A DNA stretch of 21,769 nucleotides, from NCBI GenBank assembly GCA_038317685.1, contig JBBQBQ010000028.1:1-21769 (forward strand), read 5' to 3'. Below are positions 7,365 to 14,777 of this stretch, in pieces. The DNA is from JBBQBQ01 sp038317685. Lineage in GTDB: Bacteria; Desulfobacterota; Desulfuromonadia; Desulfuromonadales; DDH964. Position numbers and translations under genes: made by a program. The first letter of the stretch is position 1. Each line of letters begins with the position of its first letter. The notes below the pieces were generated by a model. That model saw only the letters and a list, made by a program, of their open reading frames with translations, searched no databases and was not told the origin of the DNA.

Positions 7365-7562
7365 ATTACCGGACCAGCGATATCCAGGGAGGGCGCGACT
7401 TCTTTCTGATCGGGCAGATGATCGTTCCCGGTTCCAGCGACGGGAAGATCGGGACCGGGAGGGAGATCGGCGAAGGATGAAGAGGGGCTCTGGACGATGC
7501 GGGTCCTCGGCGAGAACCTGGCCTGGCTGCTGCGGCGGCCGGGAGCGGAAGGCTGCGGGGGA
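7365..7562. other. Gap between convergent genes with a stem-loop
   Basis: No gene with a credible start is visible. TCCCGGTTCC (7426-7435) pairs with GGGACCGGGA (7451-7460), one G-U pair, 15-nt loop. It could end transcripts from both sides, but no T-tract follows on either strand. Confidence 0.4.
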
Positions 7563-8051
7563 TCACCTGGCGATCAGCTTGATCTGGGCGGCGGTCAGGC
7601 TGTAGCGCAATTCCGCCGGCAGCTCCGGCAGCTCCGGCAGGTCGAAGCGGCACAGACCGCCGTTCTCGAAATGGACCCTGACCCGCTGGCCGTTGCCGAG
7701 GAGGAGCGAGGCGATCTCGGCGAGGGACGGGAGGTGGCCGACCAGGAGGACGGCGCTGCTTTCGACGTGGTGCCGGACCAGGCGCAAGGCCTCCTGGGGG
7801 AGGGCGAGGGGTTTGAGGAGATCGCTCTCCAACAGGTCGCTGTAGGGGTAGTTGACCGCCTCGGCGATGAGGGCGGCACTCTGGCGGGAGCGCTTCAAAG
7901 GGCTGCAGGCGATCAGGTCGAAGCGGAGTCCCAGGCGCTGCAGGGCGCGTCCGGCACTCTGCAACTGGGTGACCCCCTCGCGGGAGAGGGGCTGCTCGGG
8001 GTCCTCTTCGGTGGGGACGGCCAAACCGTGCTGCATCAGGTAGAGTTCCAT
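7563..8051 (-). CDS. sixA: Phosphohistidine phosphatase SixA
   Basis: A small histidine-phosphatase-superfamily enzyme that removes phosphate from phosphohistidine, for example on HPt domains or phosphotransfer proteins. The 162 residues are close to the E. coli SixA length. The nucleophile H8 is in MQHG, where the classic motif is RHG; Gln at this position is, to my recollection, common in this subgroup. The arginine block CSPLKRSRQSA (R54, R56) and the second histidine H106 in VGHLPS complete the active site. The ATG at 8051 is used. It lies 232 bp downstream of the SLC13 transporter on the same strand; a hairpin between them makes an operon uncertain. Confidence 0.88.
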   Translation of the reverse strand: MELYLMQHGLAVPTEEDPEQPLSREGVTQLQSAGRALQRLGLRFDLIACSPLKRSRQSAALIAEAVNYPYSDLLESDLLKPLALPQEALRLVRHHVESSAVLLVGHLPSLAEIASLLLGNGQRVRVHFENGGLCRFDLPELPELPAELRYSLTAAQIKLIAR

Positions 8052-8109
8052 CGGGTCGGTCCTTTCCAGGGAAAGCTATCTGCCCGAAAGTGTAACCGAA
8101 AACCACGAC

Positions 8110-8132
8110 ACCTGCAGTCTCTCTCTGCAGGT
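8110..8132 (-). terminator. Perfect 8-bp hairpin between the transporter and sixA
   Basis: ACCTGCAG (8110-8117) and CTGCAGGT (8125-8132) enclose a 7-nt pyrimidine loop on the plus strand. It lies 150 bp downstream of the transporter stop. Only a TTTT (5 nt on in the minus direction) follows, so termination would be partial. It may also be a leader structure of sixA. Confidence 0.4.
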
Positions 8133-8283
8133 TCCCGAAAAAAGCGCTGGGGGAGAAGAAGACCGAGGAGCTTTTGATAGGGGACGATCATGCTGTGCCT
8201 TCTCGACCAGGTGGCGCCGCGCCCGCTGCGGCCGGAGGAAGTGCTGGCCTGTTGAGATTGATAACACCGGAATCGTGAGGACC

Positions 8284-10047
8284 TCAGAACGGCCAAAAGA
8301 CCGGAATGAGAAGGGTCGCCAGGATCCAGAAGAGTATGTTAAGAGGGGCGCCGATCTTGAGGAAGTCAGCATAGCGGTAGCCGCCGACGTTGTAGACCAT
8401 GGCATTGGTTTGGTAGCCGATCGGGGTGGCGAAGCTGGTCGAGGCGGCAAAGGTGACCGCCATCAGGAGAGGCTTGGGGTCGATGCCGAGCTGCACCGCC
8501 GTGGCGATCGAGATCGGCGCCAGCACCACGGCCGTGGCGTTGTTGCTCATCAGCTCGGTGAGGACAGCGGTCAGCAGATAAATGGCTGCCAGCACCGCCA
8601 CCGGGCCGTATCCCCCGACCCCGCCGATGGCCTGGGCCGCCAGCCATCCGGCCGCGCCGGTCTTTTCCAGGGCGATCCCGAGCGGCAGGATTCCGGCCAG
8701 GAGGAAGATCACCTTCCAGTCGACCGCCCGATAGGCCTCTTCCAGCGAGAGGCATCGGCACAAGATCATGGCGACACAGCCGAGGATGGCCGAAACCAGG
8801 ATCGGCAAGGTTCCTGCGGCCGCCAGGCCGACGACCGCAACGACGATCGCCAAGGCCGCAGGGACCCTTTTCCGGGGCAGTTGGGACTCCTCGACTTCGG
8901 CCAGAACGATGAAGTCGTCATCTCCGCGCAGTTCATCGATATCCCGCTTGGAGGCCATGACCAGGAGTGCGTCCCCCAGTTCCAGGCGCACGGCACTGAG
9001 CTGGTCGCGCAACAGCGCGCCCCTTCGGTGAATGGCGAGGGCCAGGGCGTTATAGCGGTGCCGGAAGAAGCTGGTTCTCAGGGTGCGCCCGATCAACTGG
9101 GACTTGGGGGAGATGAGAGCCTGGACCAGAACCATCTCTTCGTCCTGCAGGGATTCGTCCCGCAATTTGAACTCGGCGTGCAGTTCCAGCCTCGCTGCAT
9201 CCTTCATCGCCAGCAGTTCCTTGAGGCGGCCCCGCACCAAGAGGACGCTCCCTTCTTTCAGCCGCTGCCGGCTGGGCGCCCAGACCGTGCGATCCATCTC
9301 AAAGAGCTTCAGGATGGTGACGTCGTGCTCTGTTTCGAGGCGGGTTTCCTGGACCGTCTTGCCGACCAGCGGCGAACCGGCCATGACTCTCAGTTCGGTG
9401 ATGTATTCCCCTAACTCGTAGGCGGCGGTAAGCTCCTGGACCTGGCGCTCGGGAAGGAGCCAACGGCCGAAGATCAGGACATAGCCGGTGCCCGCGGCAA
9501 ACATGATCAGTCCCAGGCGGCTGAATTCGAACATGCTGAAAGGACCGTAGCCGGCTTCTTCCGAGATGGCCGAGACCAGCAGGTTGGTGGAGGTGCCGAT
9601 CAGGGTGCAGACGCCGCCGAACTGGGAGGCGTAGGAGAGGGGAATGAGGAGACGGGAGGCGGCAAGCTTGCGCCGGGCTGCCACCGCCAGCACCGTCGGC
9701 AGCAAGACCGCAACGGCCGCCGTGTTGTTGATGAAGGCCGAAACGGCGCCGACTGTTCCCATAATCAGGATCAACACCAGCAGGTGATTCTTCCCGAGGC
9801 GGGTGAAGAGTCGCCCGATTGCTGCGACCGCTCCGGTTTTCTGCAGGGCGGCACTCAGGACGTACATGGCGGCAACGGTGGCGGTGGCCTGGTTGCTGAA
9901 GCCGGAGATGCCTTCCTGAGGAGTGACCAGGCCAAACAGGAGCAGGGCGCCGACGACCATGAAGGCCACCAGGTCGGCGGAAAACTTCTCGCTGATGAAG
10001 AGGGCGACGGCACCGGCGAGGATGGCGAGTACCAAGGCGATGTCCAT
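8284..10047 (-). CDS. SLC13/DASS-family permease with two RCK_C (TrkA-C) domains
   Basis: A 587-residue inner-membrane transporter of the divalent anion:Na+ symporter fold. N- and C-terminal membrane halves (about residues 1-200 and 400-587) flank a soluble middle. The halves contain the repeated family signatures, FINNTAAVAVLLP with GTSTNLL, and ELMSNNATAVVLAP. The soluble middle has two TrkA-C-like domains, at about 210-290 and 300-385. They contain GSPLVGKTVQE and SQLIGRTLR with LxxGDxLLV endings, which are likely ligand-sensing. Relatives carry sulfate, dicarboxylates or other anions; the substrate cannot be read from sequence. The ATG at 10047 has only a weak ribosome site, and a matching minus-strand promoter lies 110 bp upstream. 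Confidence 0.9.
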   Translation of the reverse strand: MDIALVLAILAGAVALFISEKFSADLVAFMVVGALLLFGLVTPQEGISGFSNQATATVAAMYVLSAALQKTGAVAAIGRLFTRLGKNHLLVLILIMGTVGAVSAFINNTAAVAVLLPTVLAVAARRKLAASRLLIPLSYASQFGGVCTLIGTSTNLLVSAISEEAGYGPFSMFEFSRLGLIMFAAGTGYVLIFGRWLLPERQVQELTAAYELGEYITELRVMAGSPLVGKTVQETRLETEHDVTILKLFEMDRTVWAPSRQRLKEGSVLLVRGRLKELLAMKDAARLELHAEFKLRDESLQDEEMVLVQALISPKSQLIGRTLRTSFFRHRYNALALAIHRRGALLRDQLSAVRLELGDALLVMASKRDIDELRGDDDFIVLAEVEESQLPRKRVPAALAIVVAVVGLAAAGTLPILVSAILGCVAMILCRCLSLEEAYRAVDWKVIFLLAGILPLGIALEKTGAAGWLAAQAIGGVGGYGPVAVLAAIYLLTAVLTELMSNNATAVVLAPISIATAVQLGIDPKPLLMAVTFAASTSFATPIGYQTNAMVYNVGGYRYADFLKIGAPLNILFWILATLLIPVFWPF

Positions 10048-10155
10048 AGGTTGCTTTCGTGGGGTGAAGACCCCCTTGCATCCCTGTATTCCAGATCTTC
10101 CGGACCGAATATCGGCTCGACTGGCCCTGAGTTGGACCTTGGAGGCTACGCATCT

Positions 10156-10183
10156 AGTGTAATGGGAGAGGGAGTCCTTTCAA
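10156..10183 (-). promoter_or_regulatory. Promoter of the SLC13-type transporter
   Basis: On the minus strand TTGAAA (10183-10178) and TACACT (10161-10156) are 16 bp apart. Predicted start near 10149, leader about 100 nt. It is divergent from the porin promoter 69 bp away. Confidence 0.5.
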
Positions 10184-10251
10184 GGAGCTGCCGGGTCGTG
10201 ACGACGAAAAGCTCGGGACCCGTTGTTCTGCCATGCCCCTTGCCCAACCCC

Positions 10252-10279
10252 TTGACTAATTTTCGTCAATTGTTATTGT
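10252..10279 (+). promoter_or_regulatory. Porin promoter with inverted-repeat operator TTGAC-N8-GTCAA
   Basis: TTGACT (10252-10257) and TATTGT (10274-10279) are 16 bp apart. The -35 box is also the left arm of a perfect inverted repeat, TTGAC (10252-10256) and GTCAA (10265-10269). A dimeric regulator bound there would block RNA polymerase. Predicted start is near 10286. The regulator is unknown. The 442-bp region 10048-10489 otherwise contains no gene. Confidence 0.55.
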
Positions 10280-10379
10280 TCTCCCAATTTCGTGATCTTT
10301 GGCCTTTGGCATCTTTTGTCCGTTCCACCAATATCGAAATTGCAGCGCAAGAACCTGGAATTTTGCGGTAATTTATGCA

Positions 10380-10417
10380 CCTTTCCCCGCCGGAAGGTAA
10401 GCCGGCGGTCGGAAGGG
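10380..10417 (+). promoter_or_regulatory. Strong stem-loop in the porin 5' leader
   Basis: A 14-bp stem forms: CCTTTCC-CCGCCGG (10380-10393) with CCGGCGG (10402-10408), a TC bulge, and GGAAGGG (10411-10417). The apical loop is 8 nt. It lies in a predicted leader of about 204 nt, 72 nt before the start codon. It does not carry the conserved core of GEMM, cobalamin or other riboswitches that I can recall. It has no T-tract. Confidence 0.5.
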
Positions 10418-10489
10418 AATTGGGTCCCCCGCTATGAACACATCCGACAACGTGGGGATTATCTCCTTCAAACAGTTACAGGAGGGCAA

Positions 10490-11785
10490 ATGGACATGAA
10501 GGGACGATATGGGAAGATCCTGGTTGCTTTGGGTCTGATGGTCTTTCTTTTTGGGAGCGTTATTCCGGGGTTTGCCGATAGCAAGGTCAGCGGCTATTAC
10601 CGGATGCAGATGATTACCGACAACCTCAATGGCGCGCCGGCCAAGGACAAGGCTGCCCAGAGCCAGATCACCCAGCGCCTGCGCATGCTCTACAAGAACA
10701 CCCTCAACGAATACGTTTTCTTTGTCTACTACGCCGAGATCGACACCGACTGGGGGCAACCCTCCAAGGGCGGCATCGGTGGTGGCGGCCAGGCCGGGGC
10801 CGACGGCGTAAATGTCGAGACCAAGAACGTCTATCTCGATTTCAAGATCCCCGGCACCATCTTCGCCTTCCGCACCGGGATTCAGAGTTTCTCCGACCGC
10901 TTCGACGGCACCTATATCTTCGATGACTGGGCCGGCGCTGTGGCCAATCTGGCGATTGCGCCGACCTTTAACACGGCCCTCGGGTACTTCAAGGCCTCCG
11001 AGAACGACACCACCAAGTGGGATGACAAGGATCTCTACGTGGTCCAGACCACCTTCAAGCTGAGCGACTCCTTCAGCCTGATGGGCGACGGATACTACCT
11101 CGACGACAACTCCGATGCGGCGAAAAAGAGCGACAACCTCTACATCCTCGGCGTCGCCGTCAATGCCAAAATCGCCGACATCGGCCTGACCGGTTGGCTG
11201 GCCTACCAATTCGGTACCCAGGATTTCATCGCCGTCGCCACCCAGGATAAGGACTACAAAGCTCTCGGCGCCAGTGCCAAGGCCACGCTGAAGGCCGGCC
11301 CGGCCAAGATCGGGGTCCGCGCCACACTCTTCAGCAGCACCGGCAAGGCCGACGAGGTCCCCTGGCAGGGGGGCATCGGTGTCTATGAGTTCCCGAATGA
11401 GAATCTCTCCATTTTCTTCGCCGACAAGTTCTACACCGATTCGCCCGGCGGCCGTCACGCCCTGACCGACGCCGTCTACCGGGGCTACGGCCTGCTCGGG
11501 GTCAATGCCATGGCCGATTTCAAGCTCCCGGCCAACTTCTACCTGAACACCGGGGCCGGCTACTTCACCGCCTTTGACGACCAGGTCGGAACCGACCCGC
11601 AGAAGGCCGGGAAAGACCTCGGCTTCGAAGTCGACGCCAGGGTCGGCACCAAGGTGGCCGAGTTGGTCGATGTCAGCCTGGCCGGGGCCTATGCCTTTGT
11701 TGGCGACTTCTACAAGAATAAAGGCGCCAGTGCCGACCCGGATAATTTCTACAAGGTGAACTTCATGGTCAATGTTGGCTTCTGA
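10490..11785 (+). CDS. Outer-membrane porin (beta-barrel)
   Basis: A 431-residue exported protein, probably a 16-18-strand general or anion porin of the outer membrane. It has a basic start (MDMKGRYGK), a hydrophobic core and a likely cleavage after GFA/D near residue 32. Alternating amphipathic beta-strand sequence follows throughout. The last residue is phenylalanine (VNFMVNVGF), the C-terminal signal for BAM-dependent insertion. Two starts compete: ATG at 10490 (4 bases after AGGAGG) and ATG at 10496 (10 bases after). The frame extends upstream without a start signal. It is preceded by a structured leader and an operator-like promoter and followed by a strong terminator, so it is a single-gene unit. 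Substrate is unknown; no family-specific motif was recognised beyond the barrel. Confidence 0.82.
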   Translation: MDMKGRYGKILVALGLMVFLFGSVIPGFADSKVSGYYRMQMITDNLNGAPAKDKAAQSQITQRLRMLYKNTLNEYVFFVYYAEIDTDWGQPSKGGIGGGGQAGADGVNVETKNVYLDFKIPGTIFAFRTGIQSFSDRFDGTYIFDDWAGAVANLAIAPTFNTALGYFKASENDTTKWDDKDLYVVQTTFKLSDSFSLMGDGYYLDDNSDAAKKSDNLYILGVAVNAKIADIGLTGWLAYQFGTQDFIAVATQDKDYKALGASAKATLKAGPAKIGVRATLFSSTGKADEVPWQGGIGVYEFPNENLSIFFADKFYTDSPGGRHALTDAVYRGYGLLGVNAMADFKLPANFYLNTGAGYFTAFDDQVGTDPQKAGKDLGFEVDARVGTKVAELVDVSLAGAYAFVGDFYKNKGASADPDNFYKVNFMVNVGF

Positions 11786-11808
11786 ACCCTCCAAAAATAG
11801 AATTCATG

Positions 11809-11840
11809 GCCCCGGCGGCTCACACCTCCGGGGCTTTTTT
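11809..11840 (+). terminator. Rho-independent terminator after the porin
   Basis: GCCCCGG (11809-11815) pairs with CCGGGGC (11828-11834) over a 12-nt loop, directly followed by TTTTTT (11835-11840). It starts 24 bp after the stop codon. Confidence 0.85.
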
Positions 11841-11861
11841 CATACCCGGAGGTGTGAGCCG
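11816..11861 (+). repeat. 17-bp inverted repeat overlapping the porin terminator
   Basis: CGGCTCACACCTCCGGG (11816-11832) is perfectly complementary to 11845-11861, with a 12-nt spacer that contains the terminator T-tract. In RNA this long hairpin and the terminator stem compete for 11828-11832, so only one can form. It ends 49 bp before azlC. Confidence 0.8.
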
Positions 11862-11910
11862 GAGTCCGATCAATGTCCCAGGTGGATGCCATTGAAGCTG
11901 AGGAGGGAAA

Positions 11911-12621
11911 ATGCCCGATAGCGCTCCATCCCAATCCGCCAGTTCCGGGGTCATCGGGGATGGATTGAGTGCGGGGTGGCCGATCTGTCTCGGCTACCTC
12001 CCCATCGGCCTGGCCCTGGGGGTCCTAGGCCGCAATGCCGGCCTCGATCCCTGGCAGATCGGCCTGATGTCGGTGCTGGTCTTTGCCGGGAGTGCCCAGT
12101 TCATCGCCGTCGGGATGCTCTCGGCAGGAGCGGCCCCGGCAACGATCATCGCCACCGTTGGCATGGTCAACCTGCGCCATCTGCTGATGAGCAGTGCCCT
12201 GTCGGTCCCCTTGCGGGGGGCCGGCCGGTCCTTTCTGGCCCTCTTCGCCTACGGGGTGACCGACGAAAGCTTTGCCGTCAACGCGACCCGCTTCCGCCAG
12301 GGCGGCTGGGATCGCCGAAGGGCCCTGGTCGTCAACCAGGTGGCCAATCTGACCTGGATCGTGGCGACGGTGGCGGGGGGGGTTCTCGGCGGGTTTCTCA
12401 GCTCCGGGGTGGGGGGGATTGATTACGCCTTGCCTGCCATGTTCATCTGCCTCCTCGTTTATCAGCTGCGCAGCCGCCTGCACCTGCTGACGGCGCTTCT
12501 GGCGGGAGGGCTGGCGGTCGCCTGGGCGCTCTGGGTCCCGGGGAATTCCCATGTCATGGTCGCCGCCGTCGTCGCCACCACCCTCGGCTTTTTCCTCGGC
12601 CGCCGCCGGAGGGAACGATGA
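11911..12621 (+). CDS. azlC: Branched-chain amino acid exporter large subunit AzlC
   Basis: The large membrane subunit of the AzlCD (LIV-E family) exporter for branched-chain amino acids and analogues. At 236 residues it has the usual length and several membrane segments. Family blocks are the opening GLSAGWPICLGYLPIGLALG, VFAGSAQFIAVGML, NLRHLLMSSAL and GVTDESFAV. The ATG at 11911 follows GAGGAGGGAAA. The stop overlaps the azlD start by ATGA, which indicates translational coupling. It lies just beyond the long inverted repeat after the porin, which could influence read-through into it. Confidence 0.92.
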   Translation: MPDSAPSQSASSGVIGDGLSAGWPICLGYLPIGLALGVLGRNAGLDPWQIGLMSVLVFAGSAQFIAVGMLSAGAAPATIIATVGMVNLRHLLMSSALSVPLRGAGRSFLALFAYGVTDESFAVNATRFRQGGWDRRRALVVNQVANLTWIVATVAGGVLGGFLSSGVGGIDYALPAMFICLLVYQLRSRLHLLTALLAGGLAVAWALWVPGNSHVMVAAVVATTLGFFLGRRRRER

Positions 12622-12941
12622 AGGGATCGTCTTACCTCTGGCTGTTGGTCGGCATGGGGCTGGTGACCTACCTCCCCCGCTGGCTGCCGCTGCAGGTCCT
12701 CGCCCGGAGGCGTCTGCCGCTCTGGCTGGAGGAATGGCTCGGCCTGATTCCGGTGGCGATTCTCAGCGCCTTGCTGGCTCCTTCCCTGCTCCTGGGCGGA
12801 ACCCCGCGCGTTCTCGACCTGGGGCGTCCCGAACTTTGGGTGGCGCTGCCGACTCTTCTCTTTGCCTGGAAGACCCGCTCCCTGGCGGGGACCGTCCTGT
12901 TCGGCATGGGGCTCTTCTGGCTGGTCACAACCCGATTTTGA
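12618..12941 (+). CDS. azlD: Branched-chain amino acid exporter small subunit AzlD
   Basis: The 107-residue partner of AzlC, with about four predicted membrane helices. Recognisable features are the opening LLVGMGLVTYLPRWLPL, then PVAILSALLAPSLL and a C-terminal LVTTRF. AzlD proteins are normally 100-110 residues. It begins at the ATG inside the ATGA overlap with azlC, so the two subunits should be made in matched amounts. The operon probably ends at the terminator at 13129-13171. Confidence 0.9.
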   Translation: MKGSSYLWLLVGMGLVTYLPRWLPLQVLARRRLPLWLEEWLGLIPVAILSALLAPSLLLGGTPRVLDLGRPELWVALPTLLFAWKTRSLAGTVLFGMGLFWLVTTRF

Positions 12942-13128
12942 AAAGCTCTGTGGTGTGCAACTGCACAGTAATCTTCTGTCATACCCCTTGCGAAAATATA
13001 CGGGTTGGCACGTGGTGGAGGATGGGGAGAGGGGGTATAGTCCTACTCAAGCGACGACCTGCTTAATCCCTGGGTCGAAGCAAGCTTCTTCCCTCCTAAA
13101 AGCACTCCTTCAACAACGCCTTCATTTT
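12942..13128 (+). other. Non-coding stretch after azlD with small palindromes
   Basis: No gene is recognisable. TGTGCA-AC-TGCACA (about 12956-12969) and nested pairs around 13052-13081 (GACC/GGTC, TGCTT/AAGCA) precede the terminator. It is either a long azlCD 3' UTR or a small RNA ending at 13171. No convincing promoter was found inside it. Confidence 0.4.
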
Positions 13129-13171
13129 GGCGCGCCGCACTTTACCCTCCTGGGCGGCGCGCCGTTTTTTT
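13129..13171 (+). terminator. Strong Rho-independent terminator
   Basis: GGCGCGCCGC (13129-13138) pairs with GCGGCGCGCC (13154-13163) across a 15-nt loop, then G and seven T (13165-13171). It separates azlCD from the radical SAM gene. Confidence 0.88.
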
Positions 13172-13214
13172 GCCCTCTGCTCCTCAGAAACGCCCCTGAA
13201 TGCCGCGAAACCCC

Positions 13215-13244
13215 TTGACGATTGATGATTTCCGGGTGTATGAA
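13215..13244 (+). promoter_or_regulatory. Putative promoter of the radical SAM gene
   Basis: TTGACG (13215-13220), 18-bp spacer, TATGAA (13239-13244). Predicted start near 13251, which leaves about 30 nt before the ATG at 13282 and supports that start over the upstream TTG. Confidence 0.45.
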
Positions 13245-13281
13245 CGGGCCACTCGACATCTCCCCCTCTCCTGGAATCCCG

Positions 13282-14685
13282 ATGGACACTCGCCTTGCCG
13301 CCCGTGACCGCCTGGTCAATGGTAACCAGAACGAATACGGCTACCGCTACGATGCCTTGACCTTTCCTGCGCCGCTCCAGGCGGCCGCGGCTCTGGCCGA
13401 GCGGGCCCGCCTGCTGGAAGTGCTCAAAGCTGCCGTCGAGGTCGGCTGCCGCGGCACCAAACTCGATTGCCGCAACCTGTCTCCCGGCTGCCGCTGCTGC
13501 GTGGCGGGAGGTTGGTCGTGCCTCTTCATCAACGGTCTTTGCAACGGCCGATGTTTTTACTGCCCCGCTCCGCAGGACGAACGGGGAGTGCCGACCACCA
13601 ACAGCCTGGCCTTCCCCGACCCGGCCGACTATGTCGCCTACCTTGAGGCTTTTGGTTTCACCGGTGCCAGCATCAGCGGCGGCGAACCGCTCCTGACCCC
13701 CAAGTTGACCCTCCGCTATCTGGCCGCCATCAAGGAACACTTCGGTCCCGCTATCCACACCTGGCTTTATACCAACGGCACCCTCCTCACCCCGGACCTG
13801 CTGCGGGAATTGCAGGCCATCGGCCTCGACGAGATCCGCCTCGACATCGGCGCAACCCGCTACCGGTTGAAGCAGACCGCTCTCGCCGCCCGCTTTCTGC
13901 CGCTGGTGACGGTGGAGATCCCGGCGGTTCCGGAGGAGCTGCCGCACCTCAAGGCGCTGCTGCCCGAGTTGCTGGCGGCCGGGGTGGCCCACCTGAACCT
14001 GCACCAGCTGCGGCTGACGCCCCATAACTATCCGCAGCTGCTGGCGCGAGGTTATACCTTCCTGCACGGAGAAAAGGTCACTGTCCTCGATTCGGAACTG
14101 GCGGCTCTGGAGCTTCTCCGCCACGCCGTGACCAGCGGCTGCCAACTCCCCGTCAACTACTGCTCCTTTGTCTACAAACACCGCTTTCAGGGCGCGGCGG
14201 CCCGTTCCCGGGCGGCCCGTTCCGGGGCCGGCGGCGGCCGGGAAGTGACGGCAGCCGGCTACCTGCGGCAGCTGGAACTCTGCGACGAGGCCGAAACGCT
14301 GCGCCGTCTCGCCGCCGATCTGACGGCAGCCGGCTGCGGGGCGGAGAGCTGGACTCTGGCCCCGGACGGCTCCCGCCTGGCCTTCGCCGCCGGACTCTGG
14401 CCGCGTCTGGCGGAGGCCCCGGGGGAGTGGCGGGTGAATTATGCCGAAGCGTCCATCTGTCCCGCTTCTTCCGGACGCCTCCTGCTGCGCGGGGTGCCGC
14501 TTTCGGGGGGGCGATCGCTGGTGGTGGAACGGCAGGAAGCCAGCGGCGATCTGCCGCTGAGCCGCGCCCAGCTGCACGATCTGGAGCGATGGCTGGGCGG
14601 CGATGGCGACCGTCCCTGGCCCGAATCGCTGGCCGGACTGGCCCCCTGGGAGGTCGTGCCCGCCGGTCTTCAGGACTATTTCTGA
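13282..14685 (+). CDS. Radical SAM protein, COG2108-like, function unknown
   Basis: A 467-residue radical SAM enzyme distantly related to pyruvate formate-lyase activating enzymes. The [4Fe-4S]-SAM motif is C87-xxx-C91-xx-C94 (CNGRCFYCP), followed by SISGGEP for SAM binding and TWLYTNGT in the barrel. Six extra cysteines crowd the 25 residues before the motif (C56, C63, C70, C72, C73, C80), suggesting a second metal site or zinc knuckle. The C-terminal 130 residues have no recognised domain. The substrate is unknown. An in-frame TTG at 13222 would add 20 residues but overlaps the promoter. ATG 13282 has only a weak GGAA ribosome site. A C-terminal SPASM-like Cys cluster is not evident. It lies directly upstream of the selenoprotein gene. 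Confidence 0.82.
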   Translation: MDTRLAARDRLVNGNQNEYGYRYDALTFPAPLQAAAALAERARLLEVLKAAVEVGCRGTKLDCRNLSPGCRCCVAGGWSCLFINGLCNGRCFYCPAPQDERGVPTTNSLAFPDPADYVAYLEAFGFTGASISGGEPLLTPKLTLRYLAAIKEHFGPAIHTWLYTNGTLLTPDLLRELQAIGLDEIRLDIGATRYRLKQTALAARFLPLVTVEIPAVPEELPHLKALLPELLAAGVAHLNLHQLRLTPHNYPQLLARGYTFLHGEKVTVLDSELAALELLRHAVTSGCQLPVNYCSFVYKHRFQGAAARSRAARSGAGGGREVTAAGYLRQLELCDEAETLRRLAADLTAAGCGAESWTLAPDGSRLAFAAGLWPRLAEAPGEWRVNYAEASICPASSGRLLLRGVPLSGGRSLVVERQEASGDLPLSRAQLHDLERWLGGDGDRPWPESLAGLAPWEVVPAGLQDYF

Positions 14686-14777
14686 GTTGGCCGCCGCCCT
14701 CGGGTTTGCTCTTCTCCTTTGCGCCCGTTGGCTGCTGCTGGTAAGGTATCCGCCACAACCCCAGCCAGGAGGTCACC

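Noticed and set aside
7366..8106. 246-codon minus-strand frame over sixA
   Set aside because: Arginine/proline-rich composition typical of an alternate frame in GC-rich DNA; the frame for 7563-8051 matches SixA motifs.
8190..8255. 21-codon plus-strand ORF MLCLLDQVAPRP...
   Set aside because: A weak ribosome site is present but the ORF is short, antisense to its neighbours and unrecognisable.
8275..9414. 379-codon plus-strand frame opposite the transporter
   Set aside because: Highly charged low-complexity composition, antisense to a clear membrane protein.
10370..10440. Cyclic-di-GMP (GEMM) riboswitch in the porin leader
   Set aside because: Stem-loop present, but the conserved GEMM core and tetraloop receptor sequences are not visible.
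10373..11794. 473-codon minus-strand frame opposite the porin
   Set aside because: Composition (Gly, Val, Asp, Glu rich, no domain) is the antisense shadow of the porin; the plus frame has a signal peptide, a ribosome site and a C-terminal Phe.
13004..13020. TTGGCACGTGG resembling a sigma-54 -24 element
   Set aside because: The required GC at -12 spacing is absent.
13096..14577. 493-codon minus-strand frame opposite the radical SAM gene
   Set aside because: No recognisable domain; the plus frame has CxxxCxxC and GGEP motifs.
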